64,000 nt of DNA from Cohnella sp. SGD-V74. Its GTDB lineage: Bacteria > Bacillota > Bacilli > Paenibacillales > Paenibacillaceae. Below, one piece after another: positions 53,958-63,465 of the stretch. The position numbers were made by a program, and so were the translations under genes. How positions within the stretch are numbered: the stretch's first letter is position 1; each line of letters opens with the position of its first letter. The stretch lies in NCBI RefSeq assembly GCF_003001675.1, contig NZ_PVYW01000002.1, forward strand, positions 248,001-312,000. The letters are read 5' to 3'. The notes beneath the pieces were generated by a model. The model worked only from the letters and a program-made list of their open reading frames with translations, made no database searches and was not told the origin of the DNA.

Positions 53958-55355
53958 TTATTTCAACGCTTCCCTAAGCTCCAGCGTCTTCTTGTTCCAC
54001 GCTTCCGTCTCCGGAATGATCTCGTTGATGTCGCGGTCGCCGAAGATGATGTCGTTCATGATGTTGTTCCAGTTGTACTCGTTCCAGCCCGGAATCGTGA
54101 CGCCCGGCTGGATGACCGCGTTCTGCTTGGCGATCTGCACCGCTGCGAAGTTTTTGCCCTGCCACATCGGCGTCTCCTCGTAATACGCGTCGAGCTCGGG
54201 ATCGAGGACCGAGGCGTTGGCGCCCTGATCGATCTTCCACTTTTGCGCTTCCTTCGTGAACTGGAAGCTCAGCCACAGGAACGCCGCTTCCTTGTTCTTC
54301 GATCCGGACAGCAGCGAGAGCGGACCGTAGATCGTATAACCCGGCTGGCTGACTTTGCCTTTCGGGAACGGCAGGACGTCCCATTCGAATTGCGCGCTTT
54401 CCTTCAGCTTCGGCAGCACCCAGTCTCCGCCGATCGCGAAGCCCGTCTTGCCGTTGATGAACTCGCGGGTTACGTCGCCTTGCGCGGTCGCTTCGGCGTT
54501 GCTCAGCAGCGAGCCGTCCTTCGTGACGAATTCCTTCAGCCATTTTACGTCGTCGAGAACGCCCGGCGTATGCATGACGGATTGCGTCAAGTCTTCGTTC
54601 ATGTACTGCAGGTTGGCCGCGTGGCCGTCCGCGATCGCTTTCGTGCTCAAGACGCGCATTTGCCACTCGGCTTGCGTCGTCAGTCCGTATTCGCCCGCAT
54701 CCGGATTCGTCATCTTCTTCGCGTACTCGCGGAAGTCGTCGTAAGTCCAGTCGTTAGGCGGCATTTCCAGACCGTTCTTCGCGAGCAGATCCTTGTTGAC
54801 CAGAATCCACATCGGCACGTCGACCATCGGCACGGCCAGCTTCTTGTCCTTCAGGGTCATCGTGTCGAAGAAGCCCTTCGGCAGCGTCACGCCTTGCAGC
54901 GTCAAGTCTTTCTCGATATAAGGCGTCAGGTCCTCCACCAGGCCGTTCTGGTCGAAGGCGACCAGATCGGAGTCGATCTCCGTCACGTCCGCCGGAGTGC
55001 CCGCGGCTTCGAGACTGGCGATGATCTCCATGATCGGCTGGCTGTTGACCGGGATTTGCTCGATCGTAAGGCAAGGATATTTCTGATGAAACAGCTCGTA
55101 CAGCGGGGTGTACGTGTCTTTCCAGGAGATGAATTTGAGCGTGATCGGTTCGCTGCCTTCCGTACAGAACCCTCCTGAAGCTTCCGCCGACTCCGAAGCC
55201 GGAGCCGAAGCGGATTCCGAAGCCGGCGGCGCCGAAGACGCCGACGGGCTCGGCGAGGCGCTGCCTCCGTTGTTGCCCCCGCTGCAAGCGGACAAAATCA
55301 TCATAGCCGCCAAAACCAGACTGACAACCCACATGAAAGAACGTTTGTTTTTCAC
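53958..55355 (-). CDS. Extracellular solute-binding lipoprotein, family 1 (importer E)
   Basis: The 465-residue protein starts at a GTG with GGGGAGGCAATACG upstream and has the lipobox ILSACSGGNN with a Ser/Ala/Pro/Glu-rich linker of about 50 residues. Motifs include EQIPVNSQPIMEIIASLEAAGTPADVTEIDSDLVAF and GGDWVLPKLKESAQF. It is the last gene of the eight-gene unit and is followed by a terminator. Binding ligand unknown. Confidence 0.92.
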   Translation of the reverse strand: MKNKRSFMWVVSLVLAAMMILSACSGGNNGGSASPSPSASSAPPASESASAPASESAEASGGFCTEGSEPITLKFISWKDTYTPLYELFHQKYPCLTIEQIPVNSQPIMEIIASLEAAGTPADVTEIDSDLVAFDQNGLVEDLTPYIEKDLTLQGVTLPKGFFDTMTLKDKKLAVPMVDVPMWILVNKDLLAKNGLEMPPNDWTYDDFREYAKKMTNPDAGEYGLTTQAEWQMRVLSTKAIADGHAANLQYMNEDLTQSVMHTPGVLDDVKWLKEFVTKDGSLLSNAEATAQGDVTREFINGKTGFAIGGDWVLPKLKESAQFEWDVLPFPKGKVSQPGYTIYGPLSLLSGSKNKEAAFLWLSFQFTKEAQKWKIDQGANASVLDPELDAYYEETPMWQGKNFAAVQIAKQNAVIQPGVTIPGWNEYNWNNIMNDIIFGDRDINEIIPETEAWNKKTLELREALK

Positions 55356-55495
55356 CGTATTGCCTCCCCTTATTGGATAATGAATGCGGATTCCTTCCGG
55401 CACCTGAAGTCCCGGAGCCTTGCGCGATGTTCCGGCCTATCCTTTTCCGACAACCGGGCTTTGCCGGCATCACCTCCCCGAAGTCGTCCGAAAGC

Positions 55496-56476
55496 TTATT
55501 CCACGATTCCCGTTCTCTCGATTCCGGTGACGAACCAGCGCTGCAGAAACATGAACACGAGAATCGGAGGCAGTATGATCAGGAATGCGGCCGCCATCTT
55601 CGAGCTTTCCGTCGCCGGATTGTCGATCGTGTTCCGCTGGCCGAGCAGCGACGGATTCAGCACGTCCTCCAGGCGATCCAGACGGATCGAGAGCGGCGTG
55701 AAGTTGTCCGTGAGAAACCAGGACGGCTCGTAGTACATGTTCCAATACCAGATGAACGAGAACAGGAACACGACCAGGCAGGCCGAGCGGGCAAGCGGCA
55801 GCATGATGCCGAAGAACAGCCGCGCCGTCGACGCGCCGTCGAGCTTCGCCGCCTCTTCGAGGCTGAGCGGCTGCGACTTGAAAAACTGGCGAAAAATCAG
55901 GATGAACAGCGCGCTCTTCAGCCCCTGGCCGAAAATCGCCGGGATCAGGAACACGAACAGCGTGTTCAGCAAACTCAGCTTGCTGTAGATGACGTACAGC
56001 GGAATGATGATGATCTGCGGCGGAATCAGGAACGTCAGGATGACGAGCGCCGTGATCAGCCCTTTGAACGGCACGGCCAGCTTGGCGAGCGCGTAGCCGG
56101 TCATCGCGCAGATCAGCACCTGCACGACGGAGCAGGAGATCGCGATGATCGCGGTGTTCTGAAGCGCTTCCGGATATTTGATGCCTTTGACCGCGGTCTG
56201 GAAGTTCTCCCAGGTGACGACCCGGGGAATCCACTTGACCGTCGGATCGAGCAGGTCGCTCAAAGGCTTGAGCGCGGTGCTGATCATGTACAAAATCGGC
56301 TGCACGTACAAATAAGCGACGATGGAGAGCAGCAGGTACAGGATCAGCTTGGCCAGCAGCCCGTCGGAGACGCTGCGTCCCAGCACGAATACCTTGATTC
56401 TCTGGACGGACCGGCTCCAGAAGATCGCCTTGGCCTGCCCTCCGAACTTGCGGATAATGACGCGAGTCGCGTTCAT
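55496..56476 (-). CDS. Carbohydrate ABC transporter permease, MalG type (importer E)
   Basis: The 326-residue protein has a 48-residue N-terminal extension before the first span, which is longer than usual, then the normal six spans with the EAA loop LEEAAKLDGASTARLFFGIMLP near residues 205-225. It overlaps the MalF stop codon by 4 nt (ATGA). It ends GIERTGIVE. A longer frame from 57286 is an artefact. Confidence 0.88.
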   Translation of the reverse strand: MNATRVIIRKFGGQAKAIFWSRSVQRIKVFVLGRSVSDGLLAKLILYLLLSIVAYLYVQPILYMISTALKPLSDLLDPTVKWIPRVVTWENFQTAVKGIKYPEALQNTAIIAISCSVVQVLICAMTGYALAKLAVPFKGLITALVILTFLIPPQIIIIPLYVIYSKLSLLNTLFVFLIPAIFGQGLKSALFILIFRQFFKSQPLSLEEAAKLDGASTARLFFGIMLPLARSACLVVFLFSFIWYWNMYYEPSWFLTDNFTPLSIRLDRLEDVLNPSLLGQRNTIDNPATESSKMAAAFLIILPPILVFMFLQRWFVTGIERTGIVE

Positions 56477-57369
56477 GAGCGTTTCCCCCTTGACTTCATG
56501 CTGCGCCCGAACAGCCACAGCACGACGGCGATGAGCGCGAACACGAAGCCGAAGTAGATCCAGGCGAGCGCGCTGGCGTAGCCGTATCCCGTATCGATCT
56601 TGAACATGTTGGCCCGAATGTGCTGGAGCACCGGATTCAGCGGGAACGTGAACAGATCGATGATCGTGTAGAGCACGTTCAGGCTGATGAAAGGCACGGA
56701 TGCCGGCAGCGTGATTTTCCAAAAGCTGTCCCACGGGGAAGCCCCGTCGATGCGGACAGCCTCGTAGACCGACGGCGAGATCGTCTGGAAGCCGGCGATG
56801 AAGATGAGAATCTGCACGCCGGAGTACCATAGAATCAGAACGACCCGGCCGAGCACGTCCATGACCGTCGTCGCGAACTGCAGGCCGACGTATTTCTCGA
56901 CCATCGGCTGCAGATTGTACTGCTCCAGGAACGGGATCTCTCCCGCTCCCTGGGCGAACAGCTCCGAGAGCACCTGACCGGTCGCGAAGATGACGGGCAG
57001 GAAGAAAATTGCGCGGAAGATAAATCTTCCGGGGAAGCGCTGATTCAGCATGAGCGAGATCAGCAGCGCGAAGATCACGATGATCGGCACCATAAGCAGC
57101 ATCTGCTGGAAGTAGGTGATCAGCTCGATCGGAAACACGTTGTCGACGACGAAAGCGTCCTTGAAATTTTTCAGCCCGAACCGTTCGTACTTGAATCCGC
57201 CTGGAACGACGGACACCTTGTGCAGCGACATGAAAATCGACCAGCCGATCGGGACGGCGACGAATACGCAAAACCCGATCAGCCAAGGAAGCATGAACAG
57301 CAGGCCGATGCCGTACCGTTTCGAGTGGAAGAGGCGTCTTTGGCGCGATATTTCGTTGGATGGCTTCAC
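56473..57369 (-). CDS. Sugar ABC transporter permease, MalF type (importer E)
   Basis: The 298-residue protein starts at a GTG inside the stop codon of the DUF5696 gene (GTGA overlap), preceded by AAAGGAGCGGGCAT. Six spans, with the EAA loop YEAVRIDGASPWDSFWKITLP near residues 205-225. The overlap shows that it is translated in coupling with the upstream gene. Confidence 0.9.
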   Translation of the reverse strand: MKPSNEISRQRRLFHSKRYGIGLLFMLPWLIGFCVFVAVPIGWSIFMSLHKVSVVPGGFKYERFGLKNFKDAFVVDNVFPIELITYFQQMLLMVPIIVIFALLISLMLNQRFPGRFIFRAIFFLPVIFATGQVLSELFAQGAGEIPFLEQYNLQPMVEKYVGLQFATTVMDVLGRVVLILWYSGVQILIFIAGFQTISPSVYEAVRIDGASPWDSFWKITLPASVPFISLNVLYTIIDLFTFPLNPVLQHIRANMFKIDTGYGYASALAWIYFGFVFALIAVVLWLFGRSMKSRGKRS

Positions 57370-59594
57370 ATGCCCGCTCCTTTCTCGACGGCGAACGTCA
57401 GGTTGCCGTAATCGACGACGACGCGCGTTCCGTCTTCGTAAGTCGTCGCGAATCGTTGCTCGGCCAGCTTCTCGTGATCGACGATCCGTTGCGAGAACAC
57501 GTGCGCCAATTGGTCGAACTGCTTGTACTCGACTCCGATCCTGTCCGCCCATTTCTCATATTGGCTGTTGAACAGGAAGTACATGCCGCCGTCCCGCAAT
57601 TTGCGAGACTCTTCGTGCGTCAGATAGAAGGACGGCATCGCGCCGTATTCGATCGCTTTCAGGAATTCGGCCTCGACGTCGTTGCGCAGGTTCCCGTCAT
57701 TGAACGAATACGGGATGTAACCGTGTACGACGATCGGATAGAAGGGCACAGTCTCGTCGATCATGAAGTCGAAGCTGGATTCGTATTGCATTTGCATGAT
57801 GTAATCGATGTTGGCGAGAGTATAATCATTGCCTCGGTAAACGCCGGACCAACCCAGCGTCTTGCGCGTGTAGTCCAGCAGCCCCGAGTAGATTTGGACC
57901 GTATCTCCCCGCGTCGCTATCGCCGTCGGATCGTAGTCGTGAAACACCATCTCTCCGATCCAGTCGTAGAGTATGCCCGACACGCCGATATCCTTCAATT
58001 TCTGGACTGCCTGGTAAGCCATATCGACCGTCCGCGCCGGCTTGCTCAAAAACCAGCCTTCGAACACAGATACGGTACCGTCGACTCCGCGAATGCCGCT
58101 GGATTTCGGAGAGAGGCCCGTGTTGGCCGTATTCAGCCAAACGAAATCGTCATAGAACTGAACGCCGATGTCTCTCTTCTTCATCTCGTCGATAAACGCT
58201 TTGGCGCCGGCCGTGCCTCCGAGCTTCTTCTCGATCGGGAATCGATCGTCGAGCCGGTAGCCGCCCATATTCTGCCATCCATAGTAAATGACCTCTATGT
58301 TGTCGACTCCGCGCTCCTGCAGCCCCTTGACCATATCGGTTGCCTGATCGAACGTCGTCGCCGGGAAATACTGCACCCTTCCGAAAGCTTCATTGAACGT
58401 TCCTCCCATCACTTTCAGATAGAGCGGAATGTTCTTGACCGGTTCAAGCGGCTCCCCCAGCTTGCCGTTGTCCGACAAGTAATCGCGGTAGGCGTCGGCC
58501 ATTCCGACATAATCGGCCTTGTCTCCGTTCAGGAAGCGGTATTCGATCTCTCTGTCTGTCTCGAGCCGCTTCTTCTGTACGGCCTTGACCGGCGTCGATT
58601 CTCGGCTTCTCATGAACAAGTAATCCTCGCGGTAGATTTGATTGGCGAACACGTTGTAGAACGAAGATTTGATGCCCGGAGGCATCGCTGCGATGTTCGA
58701 CGAGTCCCCGCCTTTGCTGATCATGGCCACGAACGCCTGATCCCCGCGCTTCACGCCGAAGACCGGATATGAAATATTTTCGCGGCGCTCGCCGGAACGC
58801 TGGAAGTTGATCATGTTCGTCGGTTCGAGTCCGTACACTTGGTGGATGTAGCCTTTGGAAATGTTCGCGCGATCTCCCTTGAAACGGATCAAGCCTCCCG
58901 GTCCGTCGGGAACGAATAAATATCCGTCTTCTCCGATCTTGGCCGCCCCGAAGAAAGGGAGCACGTCGAGGGAGAAGATGACGAATTTGCCTTCTTCCTT
59001 GATGCCGTTTGTCGGTATTCGCGCCTTGAATCCCTCTTCGGTCAACTCGTATTCCAGCGAGAACGTCAAGCCCAGTTCCGCGTGCGCATAAGTAACCTGC
59101 AAACCGTTCGCGGAGCGAGACAGCTTCGCCTTCAGGTTCTTGTCCAGGGCGTCTACCGCCTTGCGGTTCGTCTGGTCCTTGCCTTCGGTCGTAACGTACG
59201 TAAGTACGAACGGCGACTGCAGGTTCGTCAGCAGCTGTCCTTTGACCGTCTCCTCGGCGATTTGCTCCTGCGTCGGATTGCTGGTCCAGCGATAGCCGGT
59301 TTTCTTGTCGGCCAAGGCGATCTGCGTATTGTCCGGCCGAACGTACAGCGCGTACGCGTCGTTCTCGACCGCCAGGGCGTAGCCGTCCGCTCCCGCGGTC
59401 GGCTTCCATTCTTCGTCTGAGTACAACGAGGCGCGCTCGTTAACCGGTTCGGGGATGCCTGCCCGAGCCAGCGCCACGTCGAGAGGCGTCTCTCCTTCCC
59501 TCAGGAAGAAGAAGAGGAACGCGGCGACGACCACCAGCCCGGCGACGACGATAAGCTTTACCCGAAGGGACAGGTTTTGGATGAAGTTAACGAT
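57366..59594 (-). CDS. DUF5696-type membrane-anchored barrel protein
   Basis: The predicted 742-residue protein begins with a basic region and one span (RVKLIVVAGLVVVAAFLFFFL, about residues 10-32), so it is anchored with the rest outside. An all-beta first part (about residues 70-400, up to RYFLNGDKADYVGMADAYRDYL) precedes a TIM-barrel part with the acidic-rich loops VQFYDDFVWLN, GILYDWIGEMVF and FDFMIDETVPFYP, candidates for catalytic acids. I recall this as the DUF5696 family, common in Paenibacillaceae; its activity is unknown. The start is unusual: a near-perfect GAGGTGATC ribosome site stands 9 nt before ATC (59594), and the first standard codon, a GTG at 59534, would cut the span in half. 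It overlaps the NHL gene by 8 nt. Confidence 0.75.
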   Translation of the reverse strand: MVNFIQNLSLRVKLIVVAGLVVVAAFLFFFLREGETPLDVALARAGIPEPVNERASLYSDEEWKPTAGADGYALAVENDAYALYVRPDNTQIALADKKTGYRWTSNPTQEQIAEETVKGQLLTNLQSPFVLTYVTTEGKDQTNRKAVDALDKNLKAKLSRSANGLQVTYAHAELGLTFSLEYELTEEGFKARIPTNGIKEEGKFVIFSLDVLPFFGAAKIGEDGYLFVPDGPGGLIRFKGDRANISKGYIHQVYGLEPTNMINFQRSGERRENISYPVFGVKRGDQAFVAMISKGGDSSNIAAMPPGIKSSFYNVFANQIYREDYLFMRSRESTPVKAVQKKRLETDREIEYRFLNGDKADYVGMADAYRDYLSDNGKLGEPLEPVKNIPLYLKVMGGTFNEAFGRVQYFPATTFDQATDMVKGLQERGVDNIEVIYYGWQNMGGYRLDDRFPIEKKLGGTAGAKAFIDEMKKRDIGVQFYDDFVWLNTANTGLSPKSSGIRGVDGTVSVFEGWFLSKPARTVDMAYQAVQKLKDIGVSGILYDWIGEMVFHDYDPTAIATRGDTVQIYSGLLDYTRKTLGWSGVYRGNDYTLANIDYIMQMQYESSFDFMIDETVPFYPIVVHGYIPYSFNDGNLRNDVEAEFLKAIEYGAMPSFYLTHEESRKLRDGGMYFLFNSQYEKWADRIGVEYKQFDQLAHVFSQRIVDHEKLAEQRFATTYEDGTRVVVDYGNLTFAVEKGAGM

Positions 59595-61602
59595 AGAAGA
59601 TCACCTCGTTGTAAAGCTGATTGAAAAAGTCGTACAGGTTGTACGAGAGGCCGAAGACGATAAAGCCGAACAGCCAGATCGTGCCGATCGCGAAGACCGT
59701 GATTGCGATGTTCTTGAGCGACTCGAGAAACTCGAAATTGTGGATGACCTGCGTCATTACGAAGAACAGAACGGCCATCCAGATGTACATCACGGCGGAG
59801 ATCGCATTAAAAATGGCGCTTTCCTCAAGCGTGATCACGTTCGAAAGAATGATCAGCGGAATCGAGCAGATCAGATAGGGCGCGAGCGCGTATGTGCTGC
59901 CCTGAATGACCTCCCGGAATTTGCCTTCCCCGTCCTTGACGCTGCATACGAGATAGTTCGCGATAATCCAGGTGATCCACGGCAGAACGAACAGGCGAAG
60001 CGAAGCCCACAGATCGACATAAGCCAGATTGATCGGATTGATCAGGAAGCCGCTCCAATAGATGGAGGCGATCTTCACGAGAACGACGGCGGCCAGAATC
60101 GAGATAATGAGCCAAGGCGAGACCTTCGCTTCCTTCATCCGGTAGAAGGCGTCGTACGGATGGATCATGACCCGGCCGAGATTGCGGATGTCGTCGAGCG
60201 TCTTCTTGTAAGCTTCGCTCGGCGGTTTCCAGGCCAGAATTTTCCGGTATGCGATCGGAATCGCCCTGAACAGCAGGTAGACGGCTATCAGTCCGAGAAT
60301 CAGGCCGAGGAAATGCTTCTGCAGCCAATCGAGACGAAGCTCCCAGAATGCCTTGGAATAGCCTTTCGTATCGTAGGCTTCCTTCATGAAGTCAAGCGCC
60401 AGCTCGTTTTTCTTCTCTTCCAGGTACACTTTGCCGAGGCCGATGTACAGGTTGTTGTACATCTCGTTGCGGGCGTATACCCGTTCCCAGTAAGGCTTGC
60501 TCTCTTCGTAACGGCCTTCGTCGTACAGGACGAGCGCTTTCAGAACGTCGTCGCCGAATTCCGTGCGCCTGAACTTGTGGATCGTCTTCGTGCGGCTATC
60601 CGTTACCCAGACGTTCATCTTCGTATCGACGCCGATGCTGGTCGGGAAGCCGAATACCCCGTATTGCTGCGTGTTGACGTCGGTGAAGCCGAACGCAAAC
60701 AATGGGTCTCCGGTCCGGTCGAAGATCGTGACCCGGCCGAAGTCGAGATCGATGTTGTACAGGAAGCCGTTCAAGTCGATCGCGACGTCCTGGATGCCGT
60801 GACTATGCTGGAACGTCTTGCCTTTGAACGCGTCCACGCCGCCGGCGTTCAGCTTGCGGATCGCCGAGGCGCCGAAGCTCCCCCCGGTCGCGGTGTAGAC
60901 GAAGCCGTCCGGATCGATCGTGATATTCTGGATCGGCTTGGGCAGCCCCGGAACTTCTTTTTTCAATTGCTCTTTGTTCAAGATGAGCTTCTTCACCCAG
61001 TTCAGCAGCGTCTGCTGCGCCTTGTTCGCGCCGAAGTAGCCCATGAACTCTCCGTTCGGACTAAGCCGAACCAAGCCTTGATACGACGCGTTCGTGTTGA
61101 CGTACATCACTCCGCGACGATCGACAACGACTTTCGTCGGAACGAAGTGCTCCTTCGACATAACCGGGGAATCCGGCTTCTTGAATTCGCGGCTGAACTT
61201 GCCGTCCGCTCCGAACACGGCGATTCTCTCGTTGCCTGAATCGGCGACGTAGACTTCGCCATCCGCCGTGACGAACACGCCTTCCGGGGAACTGAGGGCT
61301 CCCGGCCCCTCCTCGTCCCCGATCTCGGCGAGCGCTCCCCCGTCGTTGCCGAGCACGTAAATTCTGTCGTTGCCCTTGTCCGCGACGTAAATCTTGTCGT
61401 CGCTCGCGACGAACAGGTCGACGGGCTCGTCGAATTGTCCTCCGTAGGCGCCCTCAGGCTTGTAGATCGCCTGAATCCCATACCAATAGGATTGATTGCT
61501 ATCGTAATAAGTCGTCTGATACGGGAGCCGAGCATTCGCTTCGGGCGGCAGCGCCAGTACCGCGATCGCCGCCAGGAGCAGGAAAACAAGCCATCTTTTC
61601 AT
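59587..61602 (-). CDS. NHL-repeat/Yip1-family membrane protein
   Basis: The 671-residue protein has a signal peptide (about residues 1-25, KRWLVFLLLAAIAVLALPPEANA), an outer beta-propeller of NHL repeats (six or more, e.g. PVDLFVASDDKIYVADKGNDRIYVLG at about residue 60, then EGVFVTADGEVYVADSGNERIAVFG), a TPR-like helical segment (about residues 340-420) and a first span near residue 430. After a cytoplasmic loop the C-terminal 170 residues hold four to five spans of the Yip1 type. The ATG at 61602 was chosen with AAAGGAAG upstream; a GTG at 61632 overlaps the preceding stop codon. It stands between two importers; no enzymatic residues are recognised, so a sensor or assembly role is likely. 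Confidence 0.75.
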   Translation of the reverse strand: MKRWLVFLLLAAIAVLALPPEANARLPYQTTYYDSNQSYWYGIQAIYKPEGAYGGQFDEPVDLFVASDDKIYVADKGNDRIYVLGNDGGALAEIGDEEGPGALSSPEGVFVTADGEVYVADSGNERIAVFGADGKFSREFKKPDSPVMSKEHFVPTKVVVDRRGVMYVNTNASYQGLVRLSPNGEFMGYFGANKAQQTLLNWVKKLILNKEQLKKEVPGLPKPIQNITIDPDGFVYTATGGSFGASAIRKLNAGGVDAFKGKTFQHSHGIQDVAIDLNGFLYNIDLDFGRVTIFDRTGDPLFAFGFTDVNTQQYGVFGFPTSIGVDTKMNVWVTDSRTKTIHKFRRTEFGDDVLKALVLYDEGRYEESKPYWERVYARNEMYNNLYIGLGKVYLEEKKNELALDFMKEAYDTKGYSKAFWELRLDWLQKHFLGLILGLIAVYLLFRAIPIAYRKILAWKPPSEAYKKTLDDIRNLGRVMIHPYDAFYRMKEAKVSPWLIISILAAVVLVKIASIYWSGFLINPINLAYVDLWASLRLFVLPWITWIIANYLVCSVKDGEGKFREVIQGSTYALAPYLICSIPLIILSNVITLEESAIFNAISAVMYIWMAVLFFVMTQVIHNFEFLESLKNIAITVFAIGTIWLFGFIVFGLSYNLYDFFNQLYNEVIFYR

Positions 61603-61628
61603 CGGTTCCGACTTCCTTTGCTGAAGTG

Positions 61629-62486
61629 TCACTTGATTCCGGAATGGACCATCGTTTCCATGACTCTCTTCTGGAAGAGCAGGAAGATGATCAAGTTCGG
61701 GATGAACATCAACAACCCGGCGGCGGCGGCCATGTTCTGGCCGGCAACGCTGTTCTGGAGGCCGCTGATCAAACTATTAACGTAGAACGCCAGCGTTCTC
61801 ATCGTTTCGCTCTGCATGAAGAGCGTGGACGGTTCGACGTCTCCCCATGCGCCTTGGAACGTCAGGATCGAGATCGTCGCTATGGCCGGTATCGACAGCG
61901 GGAGCACCATTTTCGTAAAGATGCCAAGCTGGCTGGCCCCGTCGATCTTCGCGGCTTCGAGCAGCTCGTTCGGAATTTGCGAGATGAACCCGATGAGCAT
62001 GAACACGGCGACCGGCGACGCGAGAGCGGGCAAAATATGTCCGAAATACGTGTCGTTGATATGAAGGCCGCTGATGATCAAATATCGCGGGATGCTGACC
62101 GTCTCCGGCGCGAACATCAGGCTCAGCGTGATCATCCCCATGATCAGCCCCTTGAAGTGAAACCGGTACTTGGCGATGACGTAGGCGGCCATCGTGCTGA
62201 CAACGATGACTCCGACCAGCGTTAAGCCGACGACGACGATGCTGTTGAACAGGTACCGGGTAAACGGAACCGCCGCGTTGGATGCGTGTAGCAGCAGAAT
62301 TTCGAAGTTCCGGAAAGACGGATCCTGCACGAAGATCCGGGGAGGAAACAGGAACAGCTCGCTCTGCGGCTTAAACGCATGGTTCAGGATAAAGATGATC
62401 GGAATCGACATGAATGCGGCCAGCGCCGTGAAGGCGGTCACCAGCACGACCTGGAACGGCGTTACTCGGCGAAGTTTGCGAATCAT
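61629..62486 (-). CDS. Carbohydrate ABC transporter permease, MalG type (importer F)
   Basis: The 285-residue protein has six spans and the EAA loop LLEAAKIDGASQLGIFTKMVLP near residues 180-200. The start is 4 nt after the MalF stop codon. The stop TGA overlaps the alternative GTG start of the NHL gene. It pairs with the MalF-type protein upstream. Confidence 0.93.
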   Translation of the reverse strand: MIRKLRRVTPFQVVLVTAFTALAAFMSIPIIFILNHAFKPQSELFLFPPRIFVQDPSFRNFEILLLHASNAAVPFTRYLFNSIVVVGLTLVGVIVVSTMAAYVIAKYRFHFKGLIMGMITLSLMFAPETVSIPRYLIISGLHINDTYFGHILPALASPVAVFMLIGFISQIPNELLEAAKIDGASQLGIFTKMVLPLSIPAIATISILTFQGAWGDVEPSTLFMQSETMRTLAFYVNSLISGLQNSVAGQNMAAAAGLLMFIPNLIIFLLFQKRVMETMVHSGIK

Positions 62487-62490
62487 CGTT

Positions 62491-63465
62491 TTACAGCTCC
62501 TCCTTCGAACCGAACAGCCGGTAGGCGAATCTCATCGCGAAGTAGCTGACGAGAAGCAGCATGACCGAGATCGCCGACGCGTAGCCCAGCTCGAAGCGGA
62601 TAAACGCGTAGTCGTCGATATGGTTGATAACCAGATGCCCCGCGTATTGCGGCGTCACGGCCACCCCCGTCAGTTGGGTCGAGATGCTCCCCGCTTTCAG
62701 CGTGCCTACGATCGTCATGACCGCGCTGAACAGCATCTGCGGCTTCATGGACGGGAGCGTAATGTAGAACACTTCCTGCAGCCGGTTGGAAATGCCGTCG
62801 ATCCGGCCGGCTTCGTACAGCTCGCGGTTAACGGTCTGCAGCCCGGCAAGCATCGCCAGGAAGCCGACGCTGAAGCTCATCCACAGCGATACGATGATCA
62901 TGACCTTCATCAGGTACTCCGGCTTCTGCAGCCAGATGATCGGGTTTTCAATGAAGCCGAAGCTGAGCAGAAACTGGTTCAAGTAACCGGTGCGGTCGCC
63001 GCTGAAGAGCGCGATCCAGACGACGGACAGGGCGACCGCCCCGGCCATCGACGGCGCGTAGAACGCGAGCGTGTAATAGTCGCGGATCTTGAGCGGCAGC
63101 TGCTGGATCAGCCATGCGAACAGAAAACTCAGCAAGTATCCGCCCGGACCGACGATCAAGGCGAACAGGAACGTGTTCGGCAGCGCTTTGGTCAAGAAAA
63201 TAACGTCCTGAGTGAACAGCGTGATGTAGTTGCTAAAGCCGATGAAACGAAGCGAGCCGAAGCCGTCGTACGACGTGAAGCCGAGCAGAGCGGCCATGCA
63301 GACGGGAATGACGATGAAAATAAGGAAACAAATGAGGAACGGCGCCAGGAAAACATAGACGAACGCGTCCCGCTTGATCTCGGCGAAAAACTGCCGAAGC
63401 TTGGCGCCCACGGAAGGCGGCCTCCTAAGCTTCGTTATTCCGGGAGTCAGCTCCGTATTGTTCAT
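62491..63465 (-). CDS. Sugar ABC transporter permease, MalF type (importer F)
   Basis: The 324-residue protein has a 36-residue cytoplasmic N-terminus and six spans, with the loop YEAGRIDGISNRLQEVFYITLP near residues 215-237 (EAG instead of EAA). ATG 63465 was chosen because GGGAGGAACCCC precedes it; it overlaps the binding-protein stop codon by 4 nt. Confidence 0.92.
   Translation of the reverse strand: MNNTELTPGITKLRRPPSVGAKLRQFFAEIKRDAFVYVFLAPFLICFLIFIVIPVCMAALLGFTSYDGFGSLRFIGFSNYITLFTQDVIFLTKALPNTFLFALIVGPGGYLLSFLFAWLIQQLPLKIRDYYTLAFYAPSMAGAVALSVVWIALFSGDRTGYLNQFLLSFGFIENPIIWLQKPEYLMKVMIIVSLWMSFSVGFLAMLAGLQTVNRELYEAGRIDGISNRLQEVFYITLPSMKPQMLFSAVMTIVGTLKAGSISTQLTGVAVTPQYAGHLVINHIDDYAFIRFELGYASAISVMLLLVSYFAMRFAYRLFGSKEEL

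Noticed and set aside
57286..57552. Longer N-termini for the importer E permeases.
   Set aside because: They lie inside the preceding genes; GTG/ATG starts with good ribosome sites and 4-nt overlaps are clearly better.
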